This document shows positions 35,200 through 48,235 of a stretch of DNA of 64,000 bases, piece by piece (the first letter of the stretch is position 1; the number at the start of each line of letters is the position of its first letter). A program made the translations under genes and the position numbers. The notes under the pieces were generated by a model that ran no database searches, was not told the origin of the DNA, and saw nothing but the letters and a program-made list of their open reading frames with translations. The DNA is from Eopsaltria australis. Its lineage: Eukaryota; Chordata; Aves; Passeriformes; Petroicidae. The stretch is taken from the NCBI GenBank assembly GCA_034509425.1, contig JAVTVJ010000117.1:620001-684000 (forward strand). Reading direction: 5' to 3'.

Positions 35200-37424
35200 T
35201 GACCCCTGTACTAAACTAATATAATGAAATTATGCAATATTACTTCTTCAACCAATCCCAGTGAGAATTAATAAATTTAATCCACATGTTATCTACTTAC
35301 TATAAGAAAGGCATGTGTGGCATGTATTACTGAATTTAGCTCACTAAATGAGGTACATATTAAAAACAGGAGAATTACAATAGTGAATGCACATCTGAAA
35401 CATAAGGGTAAAATATGAAAAAAGCAGGGAAAGTACTCACCACTGTTGTGTGCAAAGTGTAGACATATAATGTGCTATGTAATATTATCTAATCATACAT
35501 CATAGATTATGGACATATGTAGACTATATATATTATAAAAGTTCACTTCTTTCTTTTGATGATTTGGTGGTGGTAACTCTCTCAACACTCTCAGACTCAT
35601 TCCTCATCATATTTGCTTAGTTTTTCTCATCTGTCCTGTGTAATTTTCTTTGTGTCTGCTCATTCTGGCCCTCACTGTCAGGTGATCTCTTGTCCCTCAG
35701 CAGGGTTCCTTTTCTATTTGTGTGGGGCCACATTTTATTTGGTGGAAACCTGAGGCATAAGGAAATAATGGGATAAAGTTTTATCTGTGCCTTCACTCCA
35801 GGTAGGGAGAAGTGAGAAGGGATAAGAATATTTTCTACCTCAAGGTCCTTGCATTTTGATGTCTGTGTGAGGATGTTGACACATGAGCAACGAATCTTAA
35901 TTTCTGCCATAGCCAATGGACAGCCAGGGTTTGATTCAGTTCCCTAAACACCCATTTGGGATGGGTAGTTTGGCTGAGGGTATACAGGAGACCCATATGA
36001 CTCTATAGGACACACAGGTTATCTCAGAGCAGTTCAGATGGCACCACAGGACTGTTTTTAGGTAACTGAATAGTGCACCAAATTAGTGAAGCCTAGGGCA
36101 CAACTCCAACACCTCTAAATAAACATCTACACTTGTCTGAGTCATTATCCAGACTCCAGTGACTAAATAGAGCTCCTTTGAGTAAAGTTGGAACTTGCAC
36201 ATCTGGTACAGAAGTAGATAGCTCACCTTAGATGTCTTAATCTCTCACTGAATCTGCTTTTTATATGAAACAGGGCCTGGGAACACGAGGATTTTGTAGA
36301 TGAAGCAGAGCCTGCATGCATACTACCCAAAACCCTGTCTCCACGACCCAGTGCAGTGACCTGAATGAAAGCATATGTCAGCTCTGAATAATCTCCTCTG
36401 GGACCCAATAGTAGGATAACCATAATAGTATCCTGCTCTTCTGGGGTTTGTATGTCAAGTTTCTCATTCAGAGCTTGTTCAGGTGCATCTTACATTACAC
36501 TGCACCTCTCTGATATACCCTGAATGCCTTTCAGTGGTGTGTTAAGTGATGTAGCTAACATCTGTCACATGTAATTTGTCCTCTCTTTTTAACTCCCCAA
36601 GGGAGGCATTATGCATGCAGTGTAGCGTTTTGTTTTAGTTAAGAATTCCTGCTTGCTGTTTACACATAAAAGATGCCGGGGCAGAGTGGCTGTAAGATGA
36701 AGGTCTCCTGCTGTGGATTCAGAGCTCTGAGTTTTTACCCTATTCTGAACCTTCACACAAGGCTGACCTTCTGCTTAGCCATTTTGAGTGAGTTCCCATG
36801 TACTGTAGTCAAAAGTGATTTATTGCTCGCAATGTTTTCTCTGTTTGCCTGACTGAGACCTCTAATACGCCATTAATTAGCAGTTTGCTGGGAGGTGGTA
36901 AGACCTTTTGACTTCTTGATCCATCTGTGATACTTCCTCTGCATACAGAGGGAAAGCAGGAGCCAAAACTTGTGAAAGGAAGAGAGAACAGTAAGCTTTG
37001 TGATGACCCTAATTTCCTGTCACAGCTTGTTCTGTGGTATCACACTGGGTTTGGAAACATCTCTGAAAAACGTACATTTTGAACAAAACCTTTGCTTATT
37101 TTTTTTTTCCTTTTTGCTACTAGTATGTGTAATATTAAAACACATGGTCAATGTTAGAAGCAGAATTTCAAAAAATGGTAAATATGGCATGTACAACAGA
37201 TCTAAAGGGAGAAAGCCCACTCCTCTGAGCTCACCAAGTCAGCTTAGAGACTCTCATGCTTTCCAGGAACATCTGCATATTATGCGATATCAATTTCTGA
37301 TCCATTTCAAACTTACTCTGCTACACATCCAAATTAATTGGAATTCAACAAAGTCCTGTGTAACGTTCAGGAAAGTGAAATCATGTAATTTGGTGTTGGA
37401 TCCTATCCTACCTGACAGAGTTTT
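35200..37424. other. unique DNA, partly of unassigned repeat-like composition
   Basis: 35870-36430 is less AT-rich and reads like decayed mobile-element DNA, but I cannot name a family. 36590-36900 contains AT-rich blocks with TTAATTA-type motifs and several CpGs, a possible conserved non-coding element. The longest frame in the window, 144 codons at 37000-37434, lies here. It has no recognisable domain and runs into the following CR1, so I do not call it a gene. Confidence 0.45.
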
Positions 37425-37545
37425 CATAGAATAATAGAATGGTTTGTGTTGGGAGGAATCTTAAAGGTCATCTCGTTCCAACTCTCCTGCCATGGGCAGG
37501 GACACCTTTTACTAGACCAGCTTGTTCAGGGTCCCATTCATTTGT
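37425..37545 (-). mobile_element. CR1 LINE 3' end fragment
   Basis: The plus strand begins with the tail CATAGAATAATAGAATGG and continues GTTTGTGTTGGGAGGAATCT, TAAAGGTCATCTCGTTCCAA, CCATGGGCAGGGACACCTTT and TACTAGACCAGCTTGTTCAG, then breaks off. It is 5'-truncated to about 120 bases. Confidence 0.92.
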
Positions 37546-40500
37546 TTTTGATTATACATATGAAAAATCATACCTGAAAGGATGAGGTTCCAGTGCCTAT
37601 CACTTAAAACTTTCTTGGAAGTTTCTCTTTTGTACCTGGGCAAGTTTTTTTTTCTCTGCATCTCAGTGAAATAATTTCCCACTAGTCTGCTGTTGTAACC
37701 TCTTCTTTCTGCCTCAGAGGATGGTTTGAGAGGGAAAGAGATAAAGAAGTTTATTATTGTCTTTTTGCATATGATTCATGGGTATTTATAATATAGTTTG
37801 CTGTAATGATAACTCTGTCCTTTAGAATGAGCTGACATTTAAAAAATAATAAAAGTTAAATTCTCCCACATTCCCACCTACCTTTTTTTTCCCAGGAAAA
37901 AAACCTTCAACTTCTGCAGTTAAGATTCATATCAAAATTAGACCCCACCAACCCAGAGCCATTTGCTTTTTTAAGAATTCATAAACAACTCTGCAACTGA
38001 GTGTAGGCAGCAAAATCGTTATGCAGGTCTGCTCCATCTCCTTACACTGAACTTCTCCCTACCTTTTAACCTCCCTAAAATAGGAAGGGAGGAGAAAACA
38101 CAGTCAAGGTCTTCTGCCTGCTTTTCTCAGCATAATGAATCCTCCCCCATGTTCATTTAGTTCATCCCCACTATAAAAATGACTTTTTCAATCAAAGCAT
38201 TGTACTCCTTCCAAAGACATTAAGCCAAATGACAGAACATGAGCTGGAATGACAAGGACAAGCCAGCTCAGTGCAAGGTAAGGGGAGTTTCTAAAGTGAA
38301 TGACTGAAAACAAATACATACCAGGGTTTTGCCCAAGGACTCTTAGCATACTGTTCTACAGAGAACCTGACCTTGGATCAAGATAGGAGAAAAATTAGGT
38401 AGTGAATCAGAAAACTACCACTTTGTTACTTTGTTTTTCTTGCTCACTTGCCATGAGTGGTTCTGTTCCTTATTTATGGGGTTTTGAAATTCCGTGTGCT
38501 CAAAACTCAGAGAAATTTCAGAAGCTGGAATCAAAATGTGAAGTTTAGTCTACAACAAAAGGAGGGAGCTTAGTATCTCAGAATGAAAGTCACAGGAATA
38601 GTCATAGGGATGGGTGGATTAATAAACAGAAAATCAGAACTGCCTTCAGGAGGAACATGTCTGATGCCCACACACTGCCAGAATTAGGAGCTTATCTAAA
38701 GATCTGAGGTAAATGCCTACACAGAAATTAGGACTCACACACCAATACTGCTGTTTTCTTCCAGGTGACATTCTCCCACATCTTTTATTTGCTCTGTCCT
38801 AAATTGGTAATAAACTGATTTTTATGGCACCTCCCTTGTATTAACAAACACTGTGGCACATCTCTATAAGTTCAACAAGGCTTAATTTTTGCTGAAAACC
38901 AGAGAATTCTATTCCTATTCTATTTCCTTTTACTATTATAAAACATTTTATTATCAAGCATCATATGTTAAACTTCTTTTTTTTTAACTATAATTTGTCA
39001 TATTTTTCACATGCATCCTCTCTTTTCCCACAGAAATCAAGTTTCTGGATCTTTGTGTGTTCCACTATTTCTGTTTTTAAATATCACTCCAGAGAATGCT
39101 AGCTGTTTTCAACCCAATTTGTTATAGCTGGAGTTCTCAAACAGACATTATATTTCTAGAGCTTTCTTGAGAAAAACACCCATAATAGCAACAATAAAAC
39201 CCCCCATCTTCAGAAACAGCTTTATCTTCTTAGGAAATAGCATCAGTTGATCAAAAAATACAGATCTCTAGGAAGTGCAGAATTGATTCTATATAGACAA
39301 ATAAGCCTCCCTGTAAACAGACTAAATTATGAGGCTTTAAGCAAGTTGTGATCTTCAAAGGTACTTGGAAGCAGCAATTTATGAATGAAAATACCAAATA
39401 TTGTCTCCTTCTCTGAATTATTTCTTTTTAATCTCCACTGGACTCATCAGAGACCTGCATGGACATTTGTCACTTTACAGACACAACCTGAGACCCCAAT
39501 TCTGTCCTTGCACTTCAGGACTGTCTCCTTTAAAGGAGACATTTTTTTCCTGAGCTACATAAAAGCAATCAGAGCAGACAATGCATGGGAAAAGGGTGAC
39601 ACTTTGTGGCTATACAAGAGAACTAAGGTCTCTTCATCCTTTTATGTGTCATTAACTTTGTGCCCATCTTCCTGATACCATTAAAATGTAAAGGTGATAA
39701 AATTAGAATGAACTTTGATCACGATTATACATCTTTATTTTTAAAAACAAAATAAAACCTCCAGAGGAAGAACATAAGAATGATTTTGAGGACTTAGTTC
39801 TGAAAACACAGAAGAGAAAGCCATTTTAAGGGTTGCCACAAGTTTTCTTGAAAATCCATCATATGCTATTAAGGCATGATAGCAAAAGTCAATTTATGAA
39901 ATAAGACCGGGGAAGATTTTGCCTCTCCCAAAACCAATTTAACTCCCTTCTTTTCTAGAGAAAATTGTTTTCTAAACAACTTCCTGTGAGCTCAGCCACT
40001 TTCACCAGATCTTTCATTTTCTGAAAACTAATGGAAGGATCACTCTTTCTGTTGAAAACTTGGTCTATAATCCATAATTGCTGGAAGCCATCAATGCCTA
40101 AATCCAGATTTAACTACAAAAAAAAAAGAGAGAGAGAAATTCTGTTGTTGAGTTTGAAAACGATGTACAAAGCAATGAAAGTAGTGAAGTCTAATGAAAC
40201 CTATCAGTCCTGTACTGACCAAATCCAAGGCTGGAAGTCTGCACCCTGATTGCCTGCTATTCTACGTTTGTAGGAGTTAAAAAAAGCAAATAATGTGGAA
40301 AGGAAGACATGAGCTGTCCAGCTTCTTGCACTCTTCACACATTTTCTTTTCAACTGGTCAGTTCACTAAATGCTGTCTCTGTCCACCAGGGTGCCCAGAT
40401 ATTTTCACTTTTGGTAGCAAACAGACCTACTGGTGTGTCCTACTCCAACTCACATGGTGAGATGACCCTGGAATGATACAAGGCATATTCACTGGGTACT

Positions 40501-41444
40501 AAGTGATGTGAACAACATTTCTGTGAAAGAGTATCTTTCCAGTTCCTTGTGCCGCTGGTAGGGACATTTCACTTGGATATGGTGCAGCTTTACTGGAAAT
40601 CTCATTTGACTCAAGTAATAGAACTGCCTTCTCATATTTACATATATATATATATATACACATATATATATGTACATACCAAAATAAAAAAAATACTATT
40701 TGGTGTCAGTGACACTGATAAAGAGAGAGCAGTCACACTAAATTGATTTTCATGGATCTGTTCCTTCCACGAATAGTACTTCATATTACTTTGCTTCACA
40801 GCACCCATGAAATTAGTGGCACAGTAAGCCCATTCTGCTGGGATAAAAATTTGGATGCAGAGTGATTTTAAATGCATTTTGCAATTAACATTGTGGAAAG
40901 AAGCAGTAGCTGGAAGCCCTACTTAAAGAGCTGCCTTTTAGCAGATTGTTAACTTTTTAGTAGAAATAAAAGAGCATTTGCATTATTATCAAGAGCTAGA
41001 CTGGGTGCTTGTAGCAGAGTTGGACACCAGGCAACAAAATTATGCAGAGCACTAAATCGGGGGAAAGCAGAAAATCCCTTCCTTATGTACACCCATGGAA
41101 GTGCTAATATTGCTGAGGAAAGGGAGATTGGGTGCCATTCAATCCAGCTACCTTCAGTCCCTGGTTTTACCTGCTGACCCCATGGACTGGCTGATTTCCC
41201 AGTGCTCCCTCTATTTAGTCAAAGGAGGAGAGGAGTTCTGAGAGAGGAGTCATTCAGAGATCCCAGGATTGTGTCTTTTAATTCAGTGACTGTCTGTGCT
41301 GAAGTACAGGAACATTTGATGTAGGTTGCTGAGTGCATGAATGGCTTCAGGCTGTGAGTCCCAGTTTCCCAGAGGGATTTAAAAGACCATTTATTTCTCC
41401 TCTTTGCCCTGAAGCATGATTAGTTACACGCCAGCTTCATTCCT
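37546..41444. other. unique AT-rich DNA
   Basis: No gene or repeat family recognised, apart from a short AT dinucleotide tract at 40641-40677. A 96-codon frame at 39385-39675 has no domain. Confidence 0.5.
40641..40677. repeat. imperfect (TA)n / TACACA tract
   Basis: Alternating CATATATATA units interrupted by CACA and ending in TGTACAT. The whole is close to self-complementary and could fold back. The Ile-Tyr frames on both strands are artefacts. Confidence 0.9.
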
Positions 41445-41600
41445 GACACAGGTTTTTCCAATCCTGTTTAAGGACCTCCAGTGATGGGGGTCCTCACAGT
41501 TTCCAGCCAATCAATCCCAGCCCTAAATTGGAAATATTTTTTGCTGTGCTGCAATTCAAATCAAAACTTCCTATGCCTGTATTGGGGTGCCCATAGTGCA
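41445..41600 (-). mobile_element. ancient CR1-like fragment
   Basis: The plus strand carries a GACCTCCAGTGATGGGGGTC block, a TTTCCAGCCAATCAATCCCA block, a GAAATATTTTTTGC block and GCTGTGCTGCAATTCAAATC. This is the same order as an old CR1 3' region read backwards. The tail is gone and divergence is high. Confidence 0.55.
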
Positions 41601-44600
41601 GACATGTTTTCTTCTGAACAAGATATATAAGAGCCTATTGGAGTCAGTGGAGCATCAGACAATTTTAATTTCAGTAACTGAAGAAGTTATTCAGTCTTGT
41701 TGCTTTCCAGGCTCGTGTTTATTCTTGTCCCAATTCTCTTGGTTAGTATTTAATAACATCATACTACTTGGTTCAAAACCTAAAGTTCCATCATCCCTAA
41801 CACATTACTAGACCTGAAAGAGAGTGAATGAATTCACATCTGGAAGCTTTTGAGATTTCTGTTATATACAAAATAGTTTTATATTTTCATCCTACAAACT
41901 TTTTGGCTTATATTTGACCCATATTCTTCTTTAACCGCCAGATACCTTTTCCATAGATCTGCTACAGTCATACCCCATCCTGTAAAGGTGTGGCTGACAA
42001 TTTTCTTCACACTGTCTCTGCTCCCTTAATCTCTTTCAGTCATTTCTTTCTGCAAGAGTGTTTTACCAACTTTCAAATTTACTTTCTGTTCTATTAATTT
42101 CATTTAATATACGTGTTTCCTCTCTTAGGTTTATATGATCAGCAAACTGAAAAAAATAAACTTTTTAAAATTGTTTGCACAGTTAGTGAAAGCATTGACC
42201 AGTTACATGGTAGGTTTCTGCAATACTACACAAATATATTCTTTCTCTTTTGAAATTGATAACTTCTTTATGTAAGTGGTTATCAGACTCATGTGGTAGT
42301 GGTTCCATGTTTTCATGTTTCCATTCCTTGTTCGAATCATCCTGGAGCATGAAATAAACCTTTCTAAAATTAATTGTTTTTCACAATTTACCTTTATCAT
42401 CTTTATTCAGAAGGCCTATAACTCTGTCTTGGAAGAAAATTGCAGTGGTTTGATATAATCATATAAATTGGTTTTGTTGGTTACTTCAGGTTTAGCCCTT
42501 CAGTTCTTACTAAAAATGTGAAAATATTTTAACTGGGAAGTTATCAAGTGTTTGCAATTACATTTCCATTTCTGTTTTTCTTATTCAAAGTAGAAAACTT
42601 GTAAATCTTATCCTTTTATTGCAGTATTCTTATTTCCAGACATCTGCTACTCATTGACCTTTTACAGGGAAACTTAAGAACAACAAGGACTTGAGTATCA
42701 GATCAAGATTTTCTGTGATGTTTCACTTACTTCTCAAATATTTATTTCATGTTACCCTTGATGCCTCTTACACATCACACTCCATATTATTTTTTGGTCC
42801 TTCTAGCTTTCTGTTCACAGGTTAATTTTATTTACTTTTTTTATATTTATGTTAATTTTTATTAATCTCATTTTCTATTTTTTTTCTTTTTGTCTCTGAG
42901 TCGAAGCTTTATCCACTTTGTTGCTTCATTAAAATACAGCCCTTCATGTGCAATGGAATCGTTTGCTTATGTAGCTGCTTCATCTTTTTTCAAAGAAATG
43001 TTACACCTCCTTCAGTCATCTCCCTTCAATTCACCTTTTCTGGATTTATAGCTAGAAGTTATCAAACCCTACTAATGACAGAAAACCTTGGTGCAGAGGG
43101 CTGTGTTGTTTACTATTTTCCTTCTTCCCTTTATAATATTTTTTTATTTTTTAATTTTTTTCTGATTGATCCTCAGTCTTTTCCTGCTCATAGTGCAGCC
43201 ATAAGTAACTGCCTCAAAGCTCTGCTGCAGTAAATAAATTGCAGCTTTTTTTATATAGTAAAGCTTTCAGGTTTTTTTTGTTTATCTTCATACTTCTCAT
43301 GCCAGCGTACAAATACTAAGAATGTTCAGCACATTGATTATTTTCTTCCTGTCTCTGATATTCTAATTCTGATGTAGATGAGTCTATCCTCAATTTCTAT
43401 GAGGTCCACTGCTGCCTAAGCAAACTACTCCTGGAAAGTGACCCTGCAGAGGCAGAAGGTGTAAGTCTCCATCAGATCCCCCCATATTTGCACTCTCATG
43501 CCCAACATCATCATTTGGCTTTGGGCTTTTGGTAAGGGGGCCACGCACTGTCCCAGCTTTTCCACTCAGCATCCAGCAGGAGTTCCCTTCCATGTGGCAC
43601 TCTTTGTTCAGAGTCATTCCTGTTCGTGATTTTGATAACTCCAAGAGCACACTAAGCCAAAAAAATCCTTTGGTGGTGTCTCACATTCAGGATCTTGGGA
43701 TTTCAAGTTCTGGGAAAAAGGGTCTTCCTGAAATCTAAAATATTTGAGCTGCCTCTTTGTGTTTCTTCTCAAAGACAAAGTTGCTCTGACTCTCACATTT
43801 CTGGAAGAATGAAACTTTTTCTACTGTGTCACAAGGACACAATTTTAATCTTCTGTCAGAATAAGCATATCCATTCTTGATCTCAAGGTTGCTGATGAGG
43901 ACAGAGTACATGTTATGCATCAAGAAAATTAACATTCAGCTTCTTTTTTGGGAGATTGACTGGGTATATATGATTAGATCTTAAGCTCTTTGTATTGTTT
44001 GATCTACTCAATTCCCAGAATAGGGTAGCTAGCTTTAACATCTTTGGTTACTGGGTGACTCACTAAAAACAACATGTCCCAAATATTTTAAAGCATCACT
44101 TCCCTTTCAGAAAGAAGTTACAGACTGTGTCATTGTACCATTTCAAAGAAAAAAAGTGAACACATCAACACGTTGTGATTTGTAAACTAAATGGATGGGA
44201 TCTATTTCAAATAATGGCATTTGCAAAATGTAACATTATGTAAAAAATTAAGAAAAAAAGTCCCAAATTGAAGGTATAGAGTGGCCGTCCAAGTAAGTCC
44301 TGATTTGGATTGCTCTGATTATTTGTACAGTCTATCCCGAAGTTTCAGATTATTACAGACTTTGCTGCCAAGATAAAAGATATTTTTTGATTACAGAAAA
44401 AAAACAGCTAAAATTTTTCCTCATTTTTTTTCTGCACAAGTGGATACTTTAAGCTTATTAAACAAGAATTCCTGTGTCACATTATGACTCTAAATTGTCA
44501 CACTAGAAATTATTCACATGATCAATACAGGTAAATACAGGTGCCTAAATAATGTATCTGTGTCTCCATATTCTTCTTTGAGCAGTATTCTAAACTAAGC

Positions 44601-45417
44601 ACTTTAACTTGGATGAAGCTTGGACAAGAGGCATCTGGCTTGGACCAGAGCACTTTAAAAATATGCTAACACTTGCATTAACAGAGTGACAAACAATGTA
44701 AAGAAATAAGTAGCAGATTCTTAGCTGCAATGTTGACCAACAAGAATTATGTTTCTAATATCAGATTTGCCTGCTTTTTATCAAAATTTCATTAAATACG
44801 TACTGGTAAGATTTGTCTTTTATTAGCCTCAGGCAGTGTTTCCATGGCAGCCTCACTGCTGGTCATTGCATTTCCCCTGCCAGCTGTACATTTTCACCTT
44901 TTTCCTTGCAAGACTTTCTCTAAAGGTCTTATGGTTTTATAGTCCAGAAGAAAAAAAATTAGAAATAGTATCTTCCTGTAAGATTAATGTTCTGGTGTTA
45001 CTCAAAGAGTTCAACTAGAACAAAAAACGAGAGAAGTGAACGGGAGAATGAGCCTGGAGCATGTTCCACATGAAGAGGGCAAGGACTATGGCAGACAGAA
45101 GTCAGAGCTGTCACAGAAATCAAGATTTGGAAAACTCAAGGAGTTTAGGTCAGTTGCTGACATTTAAATGTCTTCTATCATTTAAGATGCTTGCACACCC
45201 TGTCCAACCTCCAGAGATTTTACTGCCTCCCCCACAGGTCCTGCTGCTGTGTGTCTCCTGTACCCCAGACTGCACAAGGTGTCCATGTGTCAGCAGCTGA
45301 GTCAGACCCCAGGTGTGCAGAGTCCTCTGCACTCCCTAAATTACTGCTGTCTTCTGCAGGTACCTTCTTGCATCTACTGCTGGTATGCTCAACTTTGAAA
45401 CTCCTTCCCATCCCAGT
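41601..45417. other. unique DNA, open frames on both strands near 43.4-43.9 kb
   Basis: 43390-43935 is covered on the minus strand by three overlapping frames in two reading phases (86, 60 and 66 codons) and is less AT-rich. It could be a very decayed retrocopy, but plus-strand frames also cover it and no protein is recognisable. 45054-45400 is GC-richer with frames on both strands and no recognised product. Elsewhere nothing is seen. Confidence 0.4.
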
Positions 45418-45648
45418 TTCTGTTGGGCAGGAGTGTTGATCTGCTTGAGGACAGGAAGGAGGTGAATTTGTACAGACTGGAACAGGCTGTGCAGGGAAGG
45501 GGTGGAATCACCATCCCTGGAATTGTCCAAAAGCTCTGTGGCTGTGGCACCTGGGGACATGGTTTAGTGGTGAACATGATGGTGTTCTGTTAATGGCTGA
45601 GCTCAATCTTAGAGATCTTTTCCAGCCTTAAAGACTCTGTGATTCCAA
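45418..45648 (+). mobile_element. CR1 LINE 3' end
   Basis: Blocks in order: GTTGATCTGCTTGAGGACAG, a GACTGGAACAGGCTG block, GTGGAATCACCATCCCTGGA, ATTGTCCAAAAGCTCTGTGG, ACATGGTTTAGTGGTGAACA, a GGCTGAGCTCAATCTTAGAG block, TCTTTTCCAGCCTTAAAGAC and TCTGTGATTCC. It is the same subfamily as the nested copy at 14282-14500. An internal gap follows the first block, because the sequence from there to the heterozygous-looking middle is shorter than expected. Confidence 0.85.
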
Positions 45649-45985
45649 AGAAGATCCTTGCGTTAAAATAGAGAGCATGAACAAACTGACCACATGTTCA
45701 GTTTAAAAGAATTTCTAACATTGGCAGCAGAATGCTGTAATTTCAACTGCATATACTCAATACTGTTTACCTGGTGTGCAGAGCTTCATGCAACCAGTGT
45801 TAAACGCTCATTTTCCACTGATGTTTTTGAAACAATAAAATCTAATTACCCTCCTTTCAGTTATATTATAATGAGCACTGTGACCACACTCAGACTGGGA
45901 CATTTAATTTCATATTAATGTGAATATAGCACAATCTAATAACAGTCTAAGCAGTTGTCTTTAAAGAGATAAGACCTGTGCTCAT
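45649..45985. other. unique spacer between two CR1 ends
   Basis: A 74-codon frame (45694-45918) without recognisable domain. Nothing else seen. Confidence 0.5.
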
Positions 45986-46209
45986 TAGATATTAGGACGA
46001 AATTATTTCTAGTGAGTGTAATGAGACATGGGAGCAAGTTATCCAGAGAAGTGTGGATGCCCTACGCCTGGAATCATCCAAGGGCAGGTAGGATGGGGCT
46101 TTGAGCACCCTGGTCTAGTGGAAGATATCCCTGCCCATGATAGGGGGTTGGAATTAGGTGATTCTTAAGGTCCCTTCCCACCCAAGGCACTCTATGATTC
46201 TATGATTCA
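45986..46209 (+). mobile_element. CR1 LINE 3' end
   Basis: Blocks include GATATTAGGACGAAATTATT, a GTTATCCAGAGAAGTGTGGA block, GATGGGGCTTTGAGCACCCT, GGTCTAGTGGAAGATATCCC, TGCCCATGATAGGGGGTTGG, AGGTCCCTTCCCACCC, and the tail CTCTATGATTCTATGATTC. The tail is well kept. No coding part remains. Confidence 0.94.
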
Positions 46210-48235
46210 TGTTTGCTGTGCATTTATAAGGAATTAAAAGAGCATCTCAGGGAAAAAAAAGAAAAAAAAAAAAAAAACACAAAATAAAACAGGAGAAGAA
46301 AGGTTCATCAATCACTAAACAGCACATACTCAGAGTGAAAATCATCAAAAGACTTAAATATAGAGCAGTGATATATCCTGGCTCTAGGAAATTTAGATTA
46401 TCGTGCATGTTATTGGTAAGAAATAAAGTGGATTTTGATGGATTTAGTCACTGCACCCAAATCATTATTAAATGCATATAACATTTCATCACTCTAATTC
46501 TCTCCACTTTGGGGTAGCTTGCACTGTGATCATGTTATGTTTTGACTCCTCGTGCATTGTCTATTCTAATCTATTTTACTGCCTCAGGAGATCTCTCCCT
46601 TTAATGCAAAGAAAAGCATTCTAAGAGCAAGTCATGGAGAGTTGTTCCCAAGGTATAACCTTCCTCTACATGTCTGATCTCTTGTAATTCTATGGTCTGT
46701 TCCTTCATTTCAACCATCAAGCTAATTATAGTCCCACTGTACCTTACAGTATAACCCTGCAAGAGTCCTTCACACTCTGCCTGGCTTCTGACTTTCCTGG
46801 CACTTTTTAATCCTCTGTCTGCTTAACTTGTGAGATCTGAGCCTTGATAGGAGGTCACTCCCCAGACAGCAGACCTCTGAGGAGTGTTCAGGTGTCAGAA
46901 GAAACCTTTGCTGTCAATTGTGAGCAACCTTGTACTTTTCTCCATCACTCAGAGTCTGACTCCGTGTGGCACAAACCCCCTTCCTTCTCCTGAGCTGTGC
47001 AGTGGGATATACAAACTTCTCAGTGTCAGATCCCACATTTCAGACCTGTCAAACCTCATGCACCAAGCACCCCGTGCATACTCCTGCCTTTTTTTCACAG
47101 CCCCTTACTGCTCTTCTTGCAGCTCACACATTAACAACCTGCAGCAATCTGGCCTCTTTCCTGTCCCATGTGCCCATATCTCTGCATCCAACTCACACAG
47201 ACAGAAAAAAAATCTTGGCTCTAAATAACTCTGAACTTACTCTGAGGAATTAAACCCAATGGGTGTTTTCCAGCCATATGATGCTATTGTTCAGATGCTG
47301 CCAGAATCCCATGATAGACCACAGCTGTATTTAATTAATTAGGTTTGGATTATGTTTTTGAGAGATTTATGTTAGTTCTTTTGCTGTGTCCATGCAACTT
47401 CTTTCTGCTTAATTTTTAATGTGGCACAGGCCTCACATGAGCTGAAATAAGGACTACAGGATGTGAAATTGTGTCAAGTGCCACCCAGCAAAGTGGCAGA
47501 GAAGTAGGTGGTTCCACAATAAAGTGGAACAGAGTGAAGTAGGGACTGTGCCAGGCAGGATGCGAGAGCAGAAGAGAAAGTAAAACTTTAAATGTTGGAA
47601 TAAAATAGGAAAATGAAGTAGACATTGTCAATGTAGCAGGCCTGAGCAGAAGAGTTGTGGAAGAGGACAGATCACTGAGACATACAGAATTATGATTTCC
47701 AGGATATTAAAATGAACTATATCAGAACTATATAATTGAACTAGATGAGTTAATTGAATTTATTGAATTGACTGAACTAGATAGATTGACTGTATCTGAA
47801 CCAGATAAAAGAAACTGAAAGATGTTGATCTTACTGGCTGTAAATATTAAATTGATACTTAGATGCCAAATTAAAAATAAAATTTAAAAAATGCTTGAAC
47901 CAATCAGAGCAGATCTAGGGACATCAGTGTAAATAAACAACAAGAACAACAAAAATCAGAATTGCTGCATTGTTGAAATTCAGCTGATATACTGGATACA
48001 TCAGATAATGCAGATAGAAGGGAAGATATACAAGATACTGAAAATCAGGCTCAGTCTTTGTTTTGATTTTATCAGTCAAAAATAATAGAGTTTAGTGTGA
48101 CAGATAGCAGGTCATTAGATTTCTTTTTCCAAAAACAATAATGTAAGTCACAGTATGAGAAGAGACAAGACTTTGAATTGTGTAAGGCACCATGTGGTAG
48201 TGGCCACAAGAGTGTAACAAACTTGCAGTTGATCA
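46210..48235. other. unique DNA with A-rich tract
   Basis: An interrupted A run (A8-G-A16) at 46253-46277 lies just after the CR1 tail. Two overlapping plus-strand frames at 46884-47253 (114 and 95 codons) are Ser/Leu/Cys/Pro-rich without domains. Two small adjacent hairpins lie at 47479-47530 (arms TGCCAC/GTGGCA and GTTCCAC/GTGGAAC). 47730-47815 is a degenerate repeat around GAACTAGAT and ATTGA. Confidence 0.5.
46253..46277. repeat. A-rich homopolymer tract
   Basis: Eight A, one G, then sixteen A, followed by CACAAAATAAAAC. Confidence 0.95.

Noticed and set aside
37000..37434. 144-codon plus-strand frame, the longest in the window
   Set aside because: No recognisable domain, no exon signals, biased to residues common in AT-rich chance frames, and its end runs into a CR1 tail.
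46884..47253. Two overlapping Ser/Leu/Cys-rich frames of 114 and 95 codons
   Set aside because: Two phases open at once points to composition and not coding. No domain and no splice signals of note.
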